Assembly (NCBI RefSeq): GCF_003268475.1
Contig: NZ_MCIF01000002.1
Span: 5,524,100 to 5,588,099, forward strand
Direction: 5' to 3'
From: Thermogemmatispora tikiterensis
GTDB lineage: Bacteria; Chloroflexota; Ktedonobacteria; Ktedonobacterales; Ktedonobacteraceae
Length of the DNA: 64,000 nucleotides
Shown: one piece after another, positions 34,529 to 43,794 of the stretch
Position numbering within the stretch: position 1 is the stretch's first letter
Layout of the letters: every line of letters starts with the position of its first letter
Notes under the pieces: model-generated
The model's input: only the letters and a program-made list of their open reading frames with translations
Databases searched by the model: none
Told to the model about the DNA's origin: nothing
Position numbers and translations under genes: made by a program

Positions 34529-37500
34529 ATGTTAGAGCAGCAGGAGTCGAAGACTCCCAAAGCGCCTGGCGATACACCGAAGCGGACACAGCTAGAAGGT
34601 ATTCGTCTCAAAGTCTTTCTGGATCGCTATTCGCTCAAGGATGCCAACGGCCAGCCTCTGGAGCACTATCCCGAAGAGCTATGGGCGCGTGTGGCGCGGG
34701 GAATCGCGGCAGTGGAGAAGACGGAGGAGCTGCGTGCCTACTGGGAGAAGCGCTTCTATGAGGCGATGGCTGACTTCAAATTTGTGCCTGGTGGGCGCAT
34801 TCTGGCGGGAGCTGGCTCCGGCCATCAGGTGACCTTTTACAACTGCTACGTCATTCCCAGTCCGGAGGACAGCCGCCAGGGTATTCTTGACAACCTCAAG
34901 ATCATGACCGAGATCATGGCTCGTGGCGGTGGTGTAGGCATCAACCTCTCGACCCTGCGGCCCCGTGGCTCTTACATCAAGACCGTCAACGGCACAGCCT
35001 CTGGCCCTTGCTCCTGGGCGCAGCTCTACTCGGTGGCCACGGGCGATGTCATCCAGCAAGGAGGCTCACGGCGCGGCGCCCTCATGCTCATGCTGGACGA
35101 CACTCATCCTGACGTCGAAGAGTTCATCACGGTCAAGCGCACCGAAGGCAAGATTGAGCATGCCAATCTCTCGGTCTGCATCTCTGATCGCTTCATGCAG
35201 GCCGTCAAGAACGACGAGCCGTGGAATCTTATCTGGCAGGGTGAAGTCAAGAAGACGGTCCGCGCACGCGACCTCTGGGACCTGATCTGCAAGTCAGCCT
35301 GGGAGTCCGCTGAGCCAGGGGTCGTCTTCATGGACCGCTGCAACAAAGAGGCCAATACCTGGTATTACGAAAAAATCAACTGTGTTAACCCCTGCGTCAC
35401 CGGTGAGACGCTCATCTACACCAGCGCGGGCCTTATTCCAGCGCGCGAGCTGGCCCAGAGTGGGTTGCCCGTAGAGATTGTCTCAGAAGATGTGGGCCTG
35501 CCAGTGGAGGCGCTTGTCGGTAGTGCTCCCCGTGCCAGTAGGAGCAAGCAGGGAGCAGCAGGAGGCAGCAGTCGGCTGTGCCTGGCCAGCCCTGTCTTTC
35601 CCACGGGGATCAAGCCCGTCTACCGGCTGCGCACGCGCGAAGGTTACAGCCTGCGCCTCACCGCTGATCACCGGGTTCTTACCACGAACGGCTGGAAAGC
35701 TGCTGCTGACCTCCGTCCGGGCGAGCAGCTCCATCTGCTACAGCATGGCGGAGCCTTTGGGAGAGAGGGCAGCGCCGAGGTAGGTCAGGCCCTGGCCTGG
35801 CTGAGCGTCAGTGTTAACGGTCTACCAGCTCCCGCCCCGGCGCTCACCGGGGACGCCCTGGCTCAGGCCCAGGCGTTCAGCGCCGTCGAAGAGTCAACAC
35901 TGGGTCAGCGTCTGCCCGCCGCCGTCCTGCGTGGCAATCGCGCCATGCAGCAAGGTTTCCTGGCCATGCTCTTCTCGCTGGCTGGAAGCCTCACCTGCGA
36001 TGGCCAGGACGGCTACGCCCTGTGCCTCAGCGGATGCCCGCATACACTGCTCGAAGATGTCCAGCGCCTCCTCCTGAACTTTGCCATTCTCTCCGAGATT
36101 CAGCCCGGGCGGCTGAGCCAGCCAGGAGGAGAGGCGGGTGACGAACTCTGCATCAGCGGCAGCCAGCTGCGACGCTTCAGCGACCAGATTGGCCTCTTGC
36201 CTGCCAGCCGCCAGCGCCTCCTGAACGCTGCACTTTCCCAGAGCGTGGCCTCCGAGGAACCAGCCAGCTACCTGGCGACCTTTGAGTGCCTGGAGCCGGA
36301 TGGCGAAGAGCTGGTCTATGATCTTGTCGAGCCGCAGAGGCATCTCTTCATCGCCAATGGCCTCGTTGTGCATAACTGTGGAGAGCAGCCCCTGCCGCCC
36401 TGGGGTGTCTGCAACCTGGGAGCCCTCAACCTGGCCGCCTTTGTCAAAGACGGCGAAATGGACTATCAGCAGCTCGCCGAGACTGCTCGCGTGGCCATGC
36501 GCTTCCTGGACAACGTCATCGATGCCAACGAGTACTTTATCGAAGAGAACCGTCAGGCGCAAATGGCTACGCGGCGCACCGGCCTGGGCACGATGGGCCT
36601 GGCCGACGCCCTCATCAAAATGAAGATCCCCTACGGCAGCGACCGCTCTATCCCAGTCATTGAGCGCATCTATCGCACCATTCGTGATGCGGCCTACGAT
36701 GCCTCGGCGGACATCGCTGCAGAAAAAGGGCCATTCCCGCGCTTTGACCGCGAGAAATACATGCAGGGGCGCTTTATCCAGCGTCTGCCCAAAGCCATCC
36801 AGGAGAAGATTCGCAAGCAAGGCATCCGTAATGCCGTCCTGCTAACCCAGGCGCCGACCGGCACCACCAGCCTCTTTGCCGGCGTCAGCTCCGGCATTGA
36901 GCCGGTCTACGACTTCGCTATGGTGCGCCGCGATCGCACTGGCGAGCATGTGCTTTACCATCCGCTCTTCAAAGCCTGGCGTGATGAACATCCGGGCGAA
37001 CCGACTCCTGATTACTTCGTCGCCGCCAACGACCTCACACCAGAGCAGCACGTGCGTGTCCAGGCCACCATTCAGAAATATACCGACGCCAGCATCAGCA
37101 AGACCGTCAACGCTCCCAACAGCCACACGGTCGAAGACGTCAAAAAGCTCTACACGCTGGCCTATGAACTGGGCTGTAAAGGCATTACCTATATGCGCGA
37201 CGGATCACGAGTTGGAGTACTCTCCCATATCGAAGACAAGAAAGCGGAACAACAGCAGCAGACACAGGTGGCTCAGGCCGCCCAGGATCAGCAGCTGCCC
37301 CAGAGCGAGAGCAGGTCTGAGCAAGGGGCGAGCCACGGACCGATGATCAAGCCCCCGCCCGAGGTCTTGCATGGCTACACCCGCAAGATTCGCGCTCCCG
37401 AGGGCAAAGTCAACGTCACCATCAACAGCGATGAGCACGGCCCGCTGGAGGTCTTCGTCAACGTCGGCAAAGCCGGCAGCGACATTCTGGCTCTGGCCGA

Positions 37501-37885
37501 GGCCCTGGGACGGCTCATCTCGCTCATCCTGCGCATTCCCAGCCCGCTTTCGCAGGTTGATCGGATGCGCGAAGTGGCTGAGCAGCTGCGGGGCATTGCC
37601 GGCAGCCGCTCTGTTGGCTTCGGTCCGCAGCAGATTCGCTCGCTGCCGGACGCCGTGGCCCGAGCGCTGGAGCTGCATCTAGAGATGCTCGAAAGTGGCT
37701 CGAACACCCCGGCCTCGCTCCATCATCAGCCGGAGAGCGAGAGCCACAGCAACAGTGCTGGCGCAGCCTTGCATGTCGGTTACCTCAACGTCACCGGTAA
37801 CCTTTGCCCGCAATGCGGCTGCAACACGATGGTCTACGAAGAAGGCTGTCGCAAGTGCTATAGCTGCGGCCACAGCGAATGCTAA
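34529..37885 (+). CDS. nrdJ: Adenosylcobalamin-dependent (class II) ribonucleotide reductase with intein
   Basis: 1118 residues as translated; 790 after removal of the 328-residue intein. Reduces ribonucleotides to deoxyribonucleotides with a B12-derived thiyl radical. Motifs: KFVPGGRILAGAG, FYNCYVIP, ARGGGVGINLSTLRPRG, then (after splicing) NPCGEQPLPPWGVCNLGALNL, and PTGTTSLFAGVSSGIEP in the active site. The C-terminus has a zinc-ribbon-like CPQCGCNTM...CRKCYSCGHSEC and presumably carries the redox-active Cys used for regeneration. The ATG follows AGGAG about 7 nt upstream. Regulation by NrdR is indicated by two boxes; a strong hairpin ends the unit. Confidence 0.95.
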   Translation: MLEQQESKTPKAPGDTPKRTQLEGIRLKVFLDRYSLKDANGQPLEHYPEELWARVARGIAAVEKTEELRAYWEKRFYEAMADFKFVPGGRILAGAGSGHQVTFYNCYVIPSPEDSRQGILDNLKIMTEIMARGGGVGINLSTLRPRGSYIKTVNGTASGPCSWAQLYSVATGDVIQQGGSRRGALMLMLDDTHPDVEEFITVKRTEGKIEHANLSVCISDRFMQAVKNDEPWNLIWQGEVKKTVRARDLWDLICKSAWESAEPGVVFMDRCNKEANTWYYEKINCVNPCVTGETLIYTSAGLIPARELAQSGLPVEIVSEDVGLPVEALVGSAPRASRSKQGAAGGSSRLCLASPVFPTGIKPVYRLRTREGYSLRLTADHRVLTTNGWKAAADLRPGEQLHLLQHGGAFGREGSAEVGQALAWLSVSVNGLPAPAPALTGDALAQAQAFSAVEESTLGQRLPAAVLRGNRAMQQGFLAMLFSLAGSLTCDGQDGYALCLSGCPHTLLEDVQRLLLNFAILSEIQPGRLSQPGGEAGDELCISGSQLRRFSDQIGLLPASRQRLLNAALSQSVASEEPASYLATFECLEPDGEELVYDLVEPQRHLFIANGLVVHNCGEQPLPPWGVCNLGALNLAAFVKDGEMDYQQLAETARVAMRFLDNVIDANEYFIEENRQAQMATRRTGLGTMGLADALIKMKIPYGSDRSIPVIERIYRTIRDAAYDASADIAAEKGPFPRFDREKYMQGRFIQRLPKAIQEKIRKQGIRNAVLLTQAPTGTTSLFAGVSSGIEPVYDFAMVRRDRTGEHVLYHPLFKAWRDEHPGEPTPDYFVAANDLTPEQHVRVQATIQKYTDASISKTVNAPNSHTVEDVKKLYTLAYELGCKGITYMRDGSRVGVLSHIEDKKAEQQQQTQVAQAAQDQQLPQSESRSEQGASHGPMIKPPPEVLHGYTRKIRAPEGKVNVTINSDEHGPLEVFVNVGKAGSDILALAEALGRLISLILRIPSPLSQVDRMREVAEQLRGIAGSRSVGFGPQQIRSLPDAVARALELHLEMLESGSNTPASLHHQPESESHSNSAGAALHVGYLNVTGNLCPQCGCNTMVYEEGCRKCYSCGHSEC
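35393..36376 (+). other. Intein in nrdJ (decayed LAGLIDADG type)
   Basis: The 328 residues 289-616 interrupt the conserved NP/CGEQ site. They begin with Cys (CVTGETLIYTSAG, block A), include LTADHRVLTTNGWK (block B with T-x-x-H) and end LFIANGLVVHN before Cys617 (blocks F and G), so the splicing residues are all present. The central region keeps LAGLIDADG-like traits (FLAMLFSLAGSLT, LLEDVQRLLLNFAIL, LRRFSDQIGLL) but the acidic catalytic residues are lost, so homing activity is probably dead while splicing is intact. Confidence 0.9.
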
Positions 37886-37928
37886 GCTGAGGCCTGGGAA
37901 TTGCCTTGCTTTTAGCCGGGCCGGCGGA

Positions 37929-37964
37929 GCAGCGAAAAGAAGGTAGGCAGCGAAAAGAAGGTAG
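37929..37964 (+). repeat. Two-copy 18-bp tandem repeat
   Basis: GCAGCGAAAAGAAGGTAG occurs twice back to back, with no mismatch, just upstream of the nrdJ terminator hairpin. Confidence 0.9.
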
Positions 37965-37971
37965 CAGAGCC

Positions 37972-38024
37972 AAACAGAGGGACGGAGGAACTCCGCGTAG
38001 GAAGCTTCCTCCGTCCCTCTGTTT
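37972..38024 (+). terminator. Terminator-like hairpin after nrdJ
   Basis: A perfect 19-bp inverted repeat: AAACAGAGGGACGGAGGAA (37972-37990) and its complement (38006-38024), with a 15-nt loop. The T-run is short (TTTATC), so it may be weak as an intrinsic terminator but protect the 3' end. Confidence 0.75.
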
Positions 38025-38309
38025 ATCTCATCTCAGGCGCTGCTTGCGGTCCGCAGCCAGCGGAATATCGGCGCGGAGCAAGCTCGCCAGGCCATGTCTG
38101 CCTTCCGAACATGCTCCCCACATGATGCATGGCGAGCGCAGAGGGAGCACCCGGGCAAAGCAGCGCCCAGGTACCAGAGCGGGCCTGGTGACAACCCTGA
38201 CGAGGTTATACCTGGCCCGTCACTCTCCTCTTCTCCCTGATTGGGCTGGACGAGCCTATCCGTAACCGACCTCCACTTTACCTATCCCTGCCTGCTTGCT
38301 CGCCAGGAG

Positions 38310-40562
38310 CTAGACATGCAGGAAGTAGAAGAGAGGAGCCAGCACCAGTGTGATTGTGCTGAGCAGCTTAATGAGCACGTGCAGCGATGGGCCGGCAGTA
38401 TCCTTGAAGGGGTCGCCCACTGTATCGCCGATCACGCTTGCCTTATGAGGTTCGCTCTTCTTCCCCAGAACGATCCCCTCGGGATCGTCGGGCGGGACGA
38501 TCTCCCCTTTCACATTCACACGTAGATAGCCAGCCTCAATATATTTCTTGGCGTTATCCCAGGCACCACCGCCGTTGTTCAAGAAGAGAGCTACCACGAT
38601 GCCACCCATTGTTGCCACCATCAACAGGCCGGCAGCCGCCTGGGGGCCGAGAATCACACCCACAGCGATCGGGGTCAAGACCGCGATCGTGCCGGGCAGC
38701 ACCATCGCGCGCAGAGCGCCCGACGTACTGATGTCCACGCAGCGTGCATAATCTGGATCGACACGTTCCTCGGGATTCTCCGCCATAATACGCGGATTCT
38801 CGCGGAACTGGCGGCGCACCTCCTCGATCATACGCCCGGCGGCCTCCCCTACGGCTCGGATAGCCAGCGAGCTGAAGAAGAAGATCAAGGAGAGGCCAAG
38901 CAAACCCGCGATGAACGTGCTCAGATTGGCCAGATCGACGCGGTAGACCGTCGCATCATGGCGGAAGCTATAGAGCACATCCAGATAGGCACTGAAGAGC
39001 AGGAAAGCGGCCAGGGCCGCGGACCCGAGGCCGTAGCCCTTCGTCAGAGCCTTGGTCGTATTGCCGACGCTATCGAGTGCATCCGTGATAGCGCGCACCG
39101 ACTCTGCCTGACCACTCATCTCGCTGATGCCGCCGGCGTTGTCTGTAATCGGACCGAAGGTATCCATCGTCAGAATATAGGCGCAGCTCATCAGCATACC
39201 GACGGTGGCCACAGCCGTACCGAAGATCCCGCTGACATTGATGGACCCCAGGGAGGGCAGCGGGATCTGAACCTGGCTGCCGAAAAAGTAAGACAGGCCC
39301 AGGGCGGCGCTGATCGCCAACACGGGTGGGACGATGCACTCGAAGCCCACCGTAATGCCGCTGATAATCGTAGTAGCCGGGCCGGTCAGCGTTGCCGCCG
39401 CGATCTCACGCACCGGTCGCCAGGTCCCGGAGGTGTAATACTGCGTGATAAAGACGAAGGCGATGCTCAGAGCAATACCGACCGTGCCAGCCAGAGCGAA
39501 CCAGAGCCAGGCGGGCAAGCCATAGTTCGCCGAGACCGAACTCTGTCCGAGCAGCAAATAGCAGCCCAGGAACATCCCGATGAGCGAGAGAGCACAGGTA
39601 ATATAGTAGCCGATATTCAGGCGCTGCATAGCAATCTGGCCGGGGTCGCGGCCAGCCGCCTTCTCGGGTTCAATCACAGCCGAAGCTCGGACCGAGAGCA
39701 CACCGATAGCTGAGGCGATCAGCCCGAAGGCGCCCAGCACCAGCGGGAAGAGCATCCAGCCGATGTTGCCGGTGGCCTGATAGAGGGTGGCGCCCAGGAT
39801 CATGGTACCGATATTTTCAGCCGCCGTCGACTCGAAGAGGTCGGCACCACGCCCAGCGCAGTCGCCCACATTGTCACCCACCAGATCCGCCACCACTGCC
39901 GGATTGCGAGGATCATCCTCGGGAATGTTCGCCTCAACCTTGCCGACCAGATCCGCCCCCATATCGGCGGCCTTGGTATAGATACCGCCGCCGAGCTGGG
40001 CGAAGAGGGCCACGAAGCTGGCACCGAAGCCAAAGCCAACGATCAACGACGGCGTCGTGGCCGGGCTGGAGAGGCCGCCAAAGATGGTGAAGAGCAGAGA
40101 GACACCCAGTATCGAAAGCGCCACCACCAGGAAGCCAGAAACGGCTCCCCCACGCAGGGCCACGACCAGGGCTTCGCCCAGGCTGCGGCGCGCTGCGCTG
40201 GCGGTGCGACTATTGGACTTCACGGCAACGTACATGCCTGTATAGCCCGAGATACCAGAGCAGAGCGCTCCCACCAGGAAAGCGAGAGCGGTGTGCCAGG
40301 CCAGATTGAACCGTGCAGCCAGCGTACCCTGGCCAAGGAGCGCCAGGGCGGCTGCCACCAGCACAGCTGCACCGACCGCCAGCAATGCGATGGTGCGATA
40401 CTGCCGATTGAGAAAGGCGGTTGCGCCGGAGAAGATGGCATTCGCGATCTTCTGCATTGAAGGCGTACCTGTATCTCTCCGCAGCACGTCATTGATCAAA
40501 AAGGCCGCAAACAGCACGGCGAGGAGTCCCACACCGATGGGGACCAAGATGTAATAGACCAT
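38310..40562 (-). CDS. hppA: Membrane-bound proton-translocating pyrophosphatase (K+-independent type)
   Basis: 750 residues, about 16 membrane helices; couples PPi hydrolysis to proton pumping. The catalytic core GGGIYTKAADMGADLVGKVEANIPEDDPRNPAVVADLVGDNVGD is intact with its metal-binding acids (shown here as its parts: ADMGADLVGKVEANIPEDD, then VADLVGDNVGDCAGRGADLF). In GNTTKALTKGYGLGSAALAAF the Lys after TT is the residue that marks K+-independent enzymes (Ala in the K+-dependent ones). AAGGAGGT lies just upstream of the ATG. The neighbour upstream in the same direction is a PPi-type phosphofructokinase. Confidence 0.95.
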   Translation of the reverse strand: MVYYILVPIGVGLLAVLFAAFLINDVLRRDTGTPSMQKIANAIFSGATAFLNRQYRTIALLAVGAAVLVAAALALLGQGTLAARFNLAWHTALAFLVGALCSGISGYTGMYVAVKSNSRTASAARRSLGEALVVALRGGAVSGFLVVALSILGVSLLFTIFGGLSSPATTPSLIVGFGFGASFVALFAQLGGGIYTKAADMGADLVGKVEANIPEDDPRNPAVVADLVGDNVGDCAGRGADLFESTAAENIGTMILGATLYQATGNIGWMLFPLVLGAFGLIASAIGVLSVRASAVIEPEKAAGRDPGQIAMQRLNIGYYITCALSLIGMFLGCYLLLGQSSVSANYGLPAWLWFALAGTVGIALSIAFVFITQYYTSGTWRPVREIAAATLTGPATTIISGITVGFECIVPPVLAISAALGLSYFFGSQVQIPLPSLGSINVSGIFGTAVATVGMLMSCAYILTMDTFGPITDNAGGISEMSGQAESVRAITDALDSVGNTTKALTKGYGLGSAALAAFLLFSAYLDVLYSFRHDATVYRVDLANLSTFIAGLLGLSLIFFFSSLAIRAVGEAAGRMIEEVRRQFRENPRIMAENPEERVDPDYARCVDISTSGALRAMVLPGTIAVLTPIAVGVILGPQAAAGLLMVATMGGIVVALFLNNGGGAWDNAKKYIEAGYLRVNVKGEIVPPDDPEGIVLGKKSEPHKASVIGDTVGDPFKDTAGPSLHVLIKLLSTITLVLAPLFYFLHV

Positions 40563-41388
40563 TCAACCTCCTTGGAAGGCAGATAGTGTCAAAACGAACA
40601 CCCAGCTCAAAGTGAGGCCAGAACAATCTGGCGATGGCCGTGACAGTAGGAAGTAGCAAGGCCCTGGTGCGGGCGGACTGACGATGCTAGCAGTAGAACA
40701 TTATTCTTATTTATCATATTATCCTGTCTTTCGTCAAGTTTGAAAAATAGCTAAAGCTGCCTCTAGGCCGGCTCTGAAAGACCCGTACTGGGCCTGCAGA
40801 ACGCCGCTGGCTTCCCCCTTCCCTATCCCTCTGCTGCTAACATCTATAGTCGATAGCTAACCCCTGTAATTAAATAGCAAAAGATGCAGCCATAATCAAT
40901 GCGTCCCCCTCTGTCCAGGACGCCCTGGGCCTGCACAGAGGGTAGCCTCTATCAGCCGACTGTTTACAGACCGGGCCTCGACCCTGCTGGGGTCGGGCAA
41001 AAATGGGGGAGTGCCTGTCGCCATGTCGGCAGGTGGGGAAAGAAGAGACTGGAAACGGCCCTTACCACCGAACCGAACAACAGAGCAAGCTACCTGGCTT
41101 AGGAGTTGGTAGCCTCCCTATGCCCACTATTAGCCTGTCAGTGAAGTGATCTAAGACGGAACGAAACTGGCCGAAACGAAACTGGTGGATTCGCGAAGAG
41201 GGATCGGCGAAGCCGCCTCTTTGCTGTTGTCTGCGGCAACGCCGACGCTGTGCGCCTGCCTGCACCTCACCGATCCCCTACTTTATGGCTGACACGAAAG
41301 CACCCTGCCTCTCCCCGGTGATTGGGTCACGGCTGCCACGCGGTGTGCGCCGGGGCTGGACCCGACCAGGGTGAAGGTGCTGCTGGCC
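40563..41388. other. Long intergenic region between hppA and pfk
   Basis: 826 nt without a convincing gene. It holds the hppA promoter (40709-40737), an AT-rich island at 40690-40755, and a close direct repeat ACGAAACTGG twice at about 41160-41182. The open frames here look random. No RNA or terminator seen. Confidence 0.5.
40709..40737 (-). promoter_or_regulatory. Probable hppA promoter
   Basis: On the minus strand TTGACG (40737-40732), a 17-nt spacer and ATAAAT (40714-40709) lie in the AT-rich island upstream of hppA, giving a start near 40703 and a ~140-nt leader. The -10 box is weak; TATGAT overlaps the area with shorter spacing. Confidence 0.45.
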
Positions 41389-42603
41389 TCACAGCGGCAT
41401 ATACGGACCACTGATGCGCTCAAAGCGTGGGCGGTAACGAGTTGGGTGGTAGTCATCCGGATTGACGCGCCGTGGTGGCTTGTCTTTTCCGGGCAGGTCA
41501 GTATAAATGATTTTGCCCTCGCGGTAGCCGGCCATCGCCCCGTGAATGCCCTGCTCTACCAGGCTCATTGCCATGTTGGCAAAATAGATAGCCATGTGGC
41601 GATCGTAGACATCTGGCTCGCCACTGCGCAGAATATAGGTCAGATCGATCGGCAGGAAGCGCACCCCGGGCAGGCGCTTGCTCAGCTGCTCGGCCAGGAA
41701 CTCGGCCACGTTAGCCTTCTTGCGATGGCCGTAGGCATCCTCCGGGCCGACCTCTGGCACTGGCATACCCAGATTCGCCCCCTCTGAAAGGACCACGATC
41801 GAATAGTGGTTGGGATTATTGCGCCGGTCGCTGGCGACCAACTCGGCCAGCTGATCGATATTGGCTGGCACCTCGGGGATCAGCAGGCGGTCGGCCCAGG
41901 TCACGATAGCCGTTTCCAGAGCGGTAAAACCGGCATCGCGCCCAAAGAGGCGGAAGAGCGCCGTCTCGCTGTGGGAGCCGAGGGTCGAGCGCAGGCGTCC
42001 GATGAACTCACTGGCGCGGTTGATCGCCGTCTGGAAGCCAATGCAGTAATCAGTGCCAGGAACGTCGTTGTCCATCGTCTTCGGGATACCCCAAACGGGG
42101 ACTCCCTTTGCCCCAAGCACAGCCCCGTAGCTCAGCGTGTCATCGCCGCCGATGACGACCAGGCCGTCCAGGCCTAGAAACTCAATATTGGCCAGAACCT
42201 CATCGGTCAGATCCAGGTACTCCTGCGCGTCGCGTCCCTCGCCGCGATGCTTGAGATGCTCGGGTAGCTCGCTCACGCGCACACGCGCAGGATTAGTGCG
42301 CGTCGAGAGCAAGATCGTCCCACCCTGGCGATCGATCGTGCGCGTATTCTGCCGGTTGAGTGGCAGCAGATAGTGATCGTCCCAGGTCTGGGGATCGTCG
42401 GCGCGAAAGATCTGCTCTTCGCGCGGTCGATTGCGGTTGAGGAAAGTGATGCCTCTCCACCCGTAGCGGAGACCGATGACGCTGATCCCCAGCGTCTCCG
42501 CCCGGTAGACCAGTGCTTTGATGGCGGCGTTCAGCCCCGGCACATCGCCCCCGCCGGTCAGGACGCCGAGCGTGCGGACGGGGCTTTTGATCTGTCCTGG
42601 CAT
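41389..42603 (-). CDS. Phosphofructokinase with PPi-type active-site residues
   Basis: 404 residues from ATG 42603 (AGGAGGG upstream). Phosphorylates fructose-6-phosphate at C1. LGVLTGGGDVPGLNAAIK is the family N-terminus. In VIGGDDTLSYG the residue after GGD is Asp (Gly in ATP-PFK), and in GIPKTMDNDVPGTD the loop has Lys where E. coli ATP-PFK has Gly. Both residues are the accepted marks of PPi-dependent PFK, which is reversible. No glycolytic neighbours; hppA is next to it on the same strand. Phosphodonor inferred, not proven. Confidence 0.87.
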   Translation of the reverse strand: MPGQIKSPVRTLGVLTGGGDVPGLNAAIKALVYRAETLGISVIGLRYGWRGITFLNRNRPREEQIFRADDPQTWDDHYLLPLNRQNTRTIDRQGGTILLSTRTNPARVRVSELPEHLKHRGEGRDAQEYLDLTDEVLANIEFLGLDGLVVIGGDDTLSYGAVLGAKGVPVWGIPKTMDNDVPGTDYCIGFQTAINRASEFIGRLRSTLGSHSETALFRLFGRDAGFTALETAIVTWADRLLIPEVPANIDQLAELVASDRRNNPNHYSIVVLSEGANLGMPVPEVGPEDAYGHRKKANVAEFLAEQLSKRLPGVRFLPIDLTYILRSGEPDVYDRHMAIYFANMAMSLVEQGIHGAMAGYREGKIIYTDLPGKDKPPRRVNPDDYHPTRYRPRFERISGPYMPL

Positions 42604-42909
42604 GATTTCCTGTCCCTCCTGAGTTCCTAGGGATGCTAGGGATGTTTGCCTTTGCCAGTATCTCATAAACAACGGTTCTGGTAAATAGGTGACTGACCAT
42701 TGGCAAACGGGGGCGGCGGGACAGAGGGATCAGAGTCGGGGAGCCCGACCCTGTCTCTGGCGCTCGCTGGGGGAGAACGTTACGCTCCCTCTTGCTTGCC
42801 TTGACAGGTCTGTGCTCCAGATTGTATGGTGATAACGGTCACTTCGTTCACTGGGGCCTCCTGCAACACCACTCTGTTATCCATCGACTAGAGGAGTCTG
42901 TGTCACCCT
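42604..42909. other. Divergent intergenic region pfk/dsbA-like
   Basis: 306 nt between divergent genes, presumably holding both promoters. I see no near-consensus box pair and no gene. Confidence 0.4.
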
Positions 42910-43542
42910 ATGACTCAGCAAGAATCTGCCACTCCCATTAAGGTGAACTTCCATTTTGATCCGCTTTGCCCCCTGGCCTGGCGCACCGCACTCTGGATGC
43001 GTGAAGTGCGCCAGGTTCGTCCGGTGGCCGTGACCTGGCGCTTCTTCAGCCTGGAACTGGTCAATCGCAAGGAGGGGGTGCAGCCGAACTATGAAGATCA
43101 CGGTTGGACTGGCCTGCGCACGCTGGCACTGGTGCGGCGTCGCGAAGGCAATGAAGGAGTGGAACGCTATTACCTGGCGCTGGGTGCTGCCCAGCATGGT
43201 CGCCGTGAGAGCATCGCCGATGCGGCTGGCGTGCGCGCTGCCCTGCAGCGGGCCGGCTTGAATGTGGGCCTGGTCGATGAGGCGCTGGCTGACGAGTCAA
43301 CGATCCACGAAGTCCAGGCCGATCATCAGGAAGCAGTTGAGCGCTACCATGCCTTTGGGGTGCCTACCATTGCTCTGGAAGGCTCGCACGTGGGATTCTA
43401 TGGCCCGGTCATTATCGAGGTCCCGCGGGGCGCCGAGGCTGGCGAGTACTGGGACCATTTCTACTGGGCCTTGCGCCAGCCGAATCTCTATGAGCTGAAG
43501 CGCGAGCGCGTCGGCGTCAAGCTGGAGCCGATCGCTGAGTAG
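42910..43542 (+). CDS. DsbA-family thioredoxin-fold protein lacking the second active-site Cys
   Basis: 210 residues. The N-terminus VNFHFDPLCPLAWRTALWM has the DPLCPW-type motif of the DsbA/FrnE-like and mycothiol-dependent nitroreductase-like group, but the second Cys of CxxC is Ala (CPLA). A helical insertion and FGVPTIAL (cis-Pro) follow. No signal peptide, so cytosolic. It may work as a monothiol reductase or bind a substrate without dithiol exchange. Confidence 0.82.
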   Translation: MTQQESATPIKVNFHFDPLCPLAWRTALWMREVRQVRPVAVTWRFFSLELVNRKEGVQPNYEDHGWTGLRTLALVRRREGNEGVERYYLALGAAQHGRRESIADAAGVRAALQRAGLNVGLVDEALADESTIHEVQADHQEAVERYHAFGVPTIALEGSHVGFYGPVIIEVPRGAEAGEYWDHFYWALRQPNLYELKRERVGVKLEPIAE

Positions 43543-43794
43543 GTTGATCCCTCTCCGCACGGTGTTGATACTGGTCCCAGAGGAAAAGACCCTGCCCGGT
43601 TGCTATTCGCAGAGGCCTTCCTCTCGGACCAGTCCTTCCCCCTCTTCTCCTTTCTGATTCTGCCCTCAGCTATCATCAGGAAAAGGCATAATATGGTACG
43701 ATTCTGCTAATCAGCTCGCCGTACTGGTAAAAGAGGATGCCAGGTACTACAATGGAACACGAACGATCATGGTGACTGCACGGAGAGCTTGCTC

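Larger units (their letters stand above)
37886..38309. other. Convergent intergenic region nrdJ/hppA
   Basis: Holds the 18-bp tandem repeat (37929-37964) and a perfect hairpin (37972-38024). The rest, 38025-38309, shows no gene or structure I can support. Confidence 0.55.
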
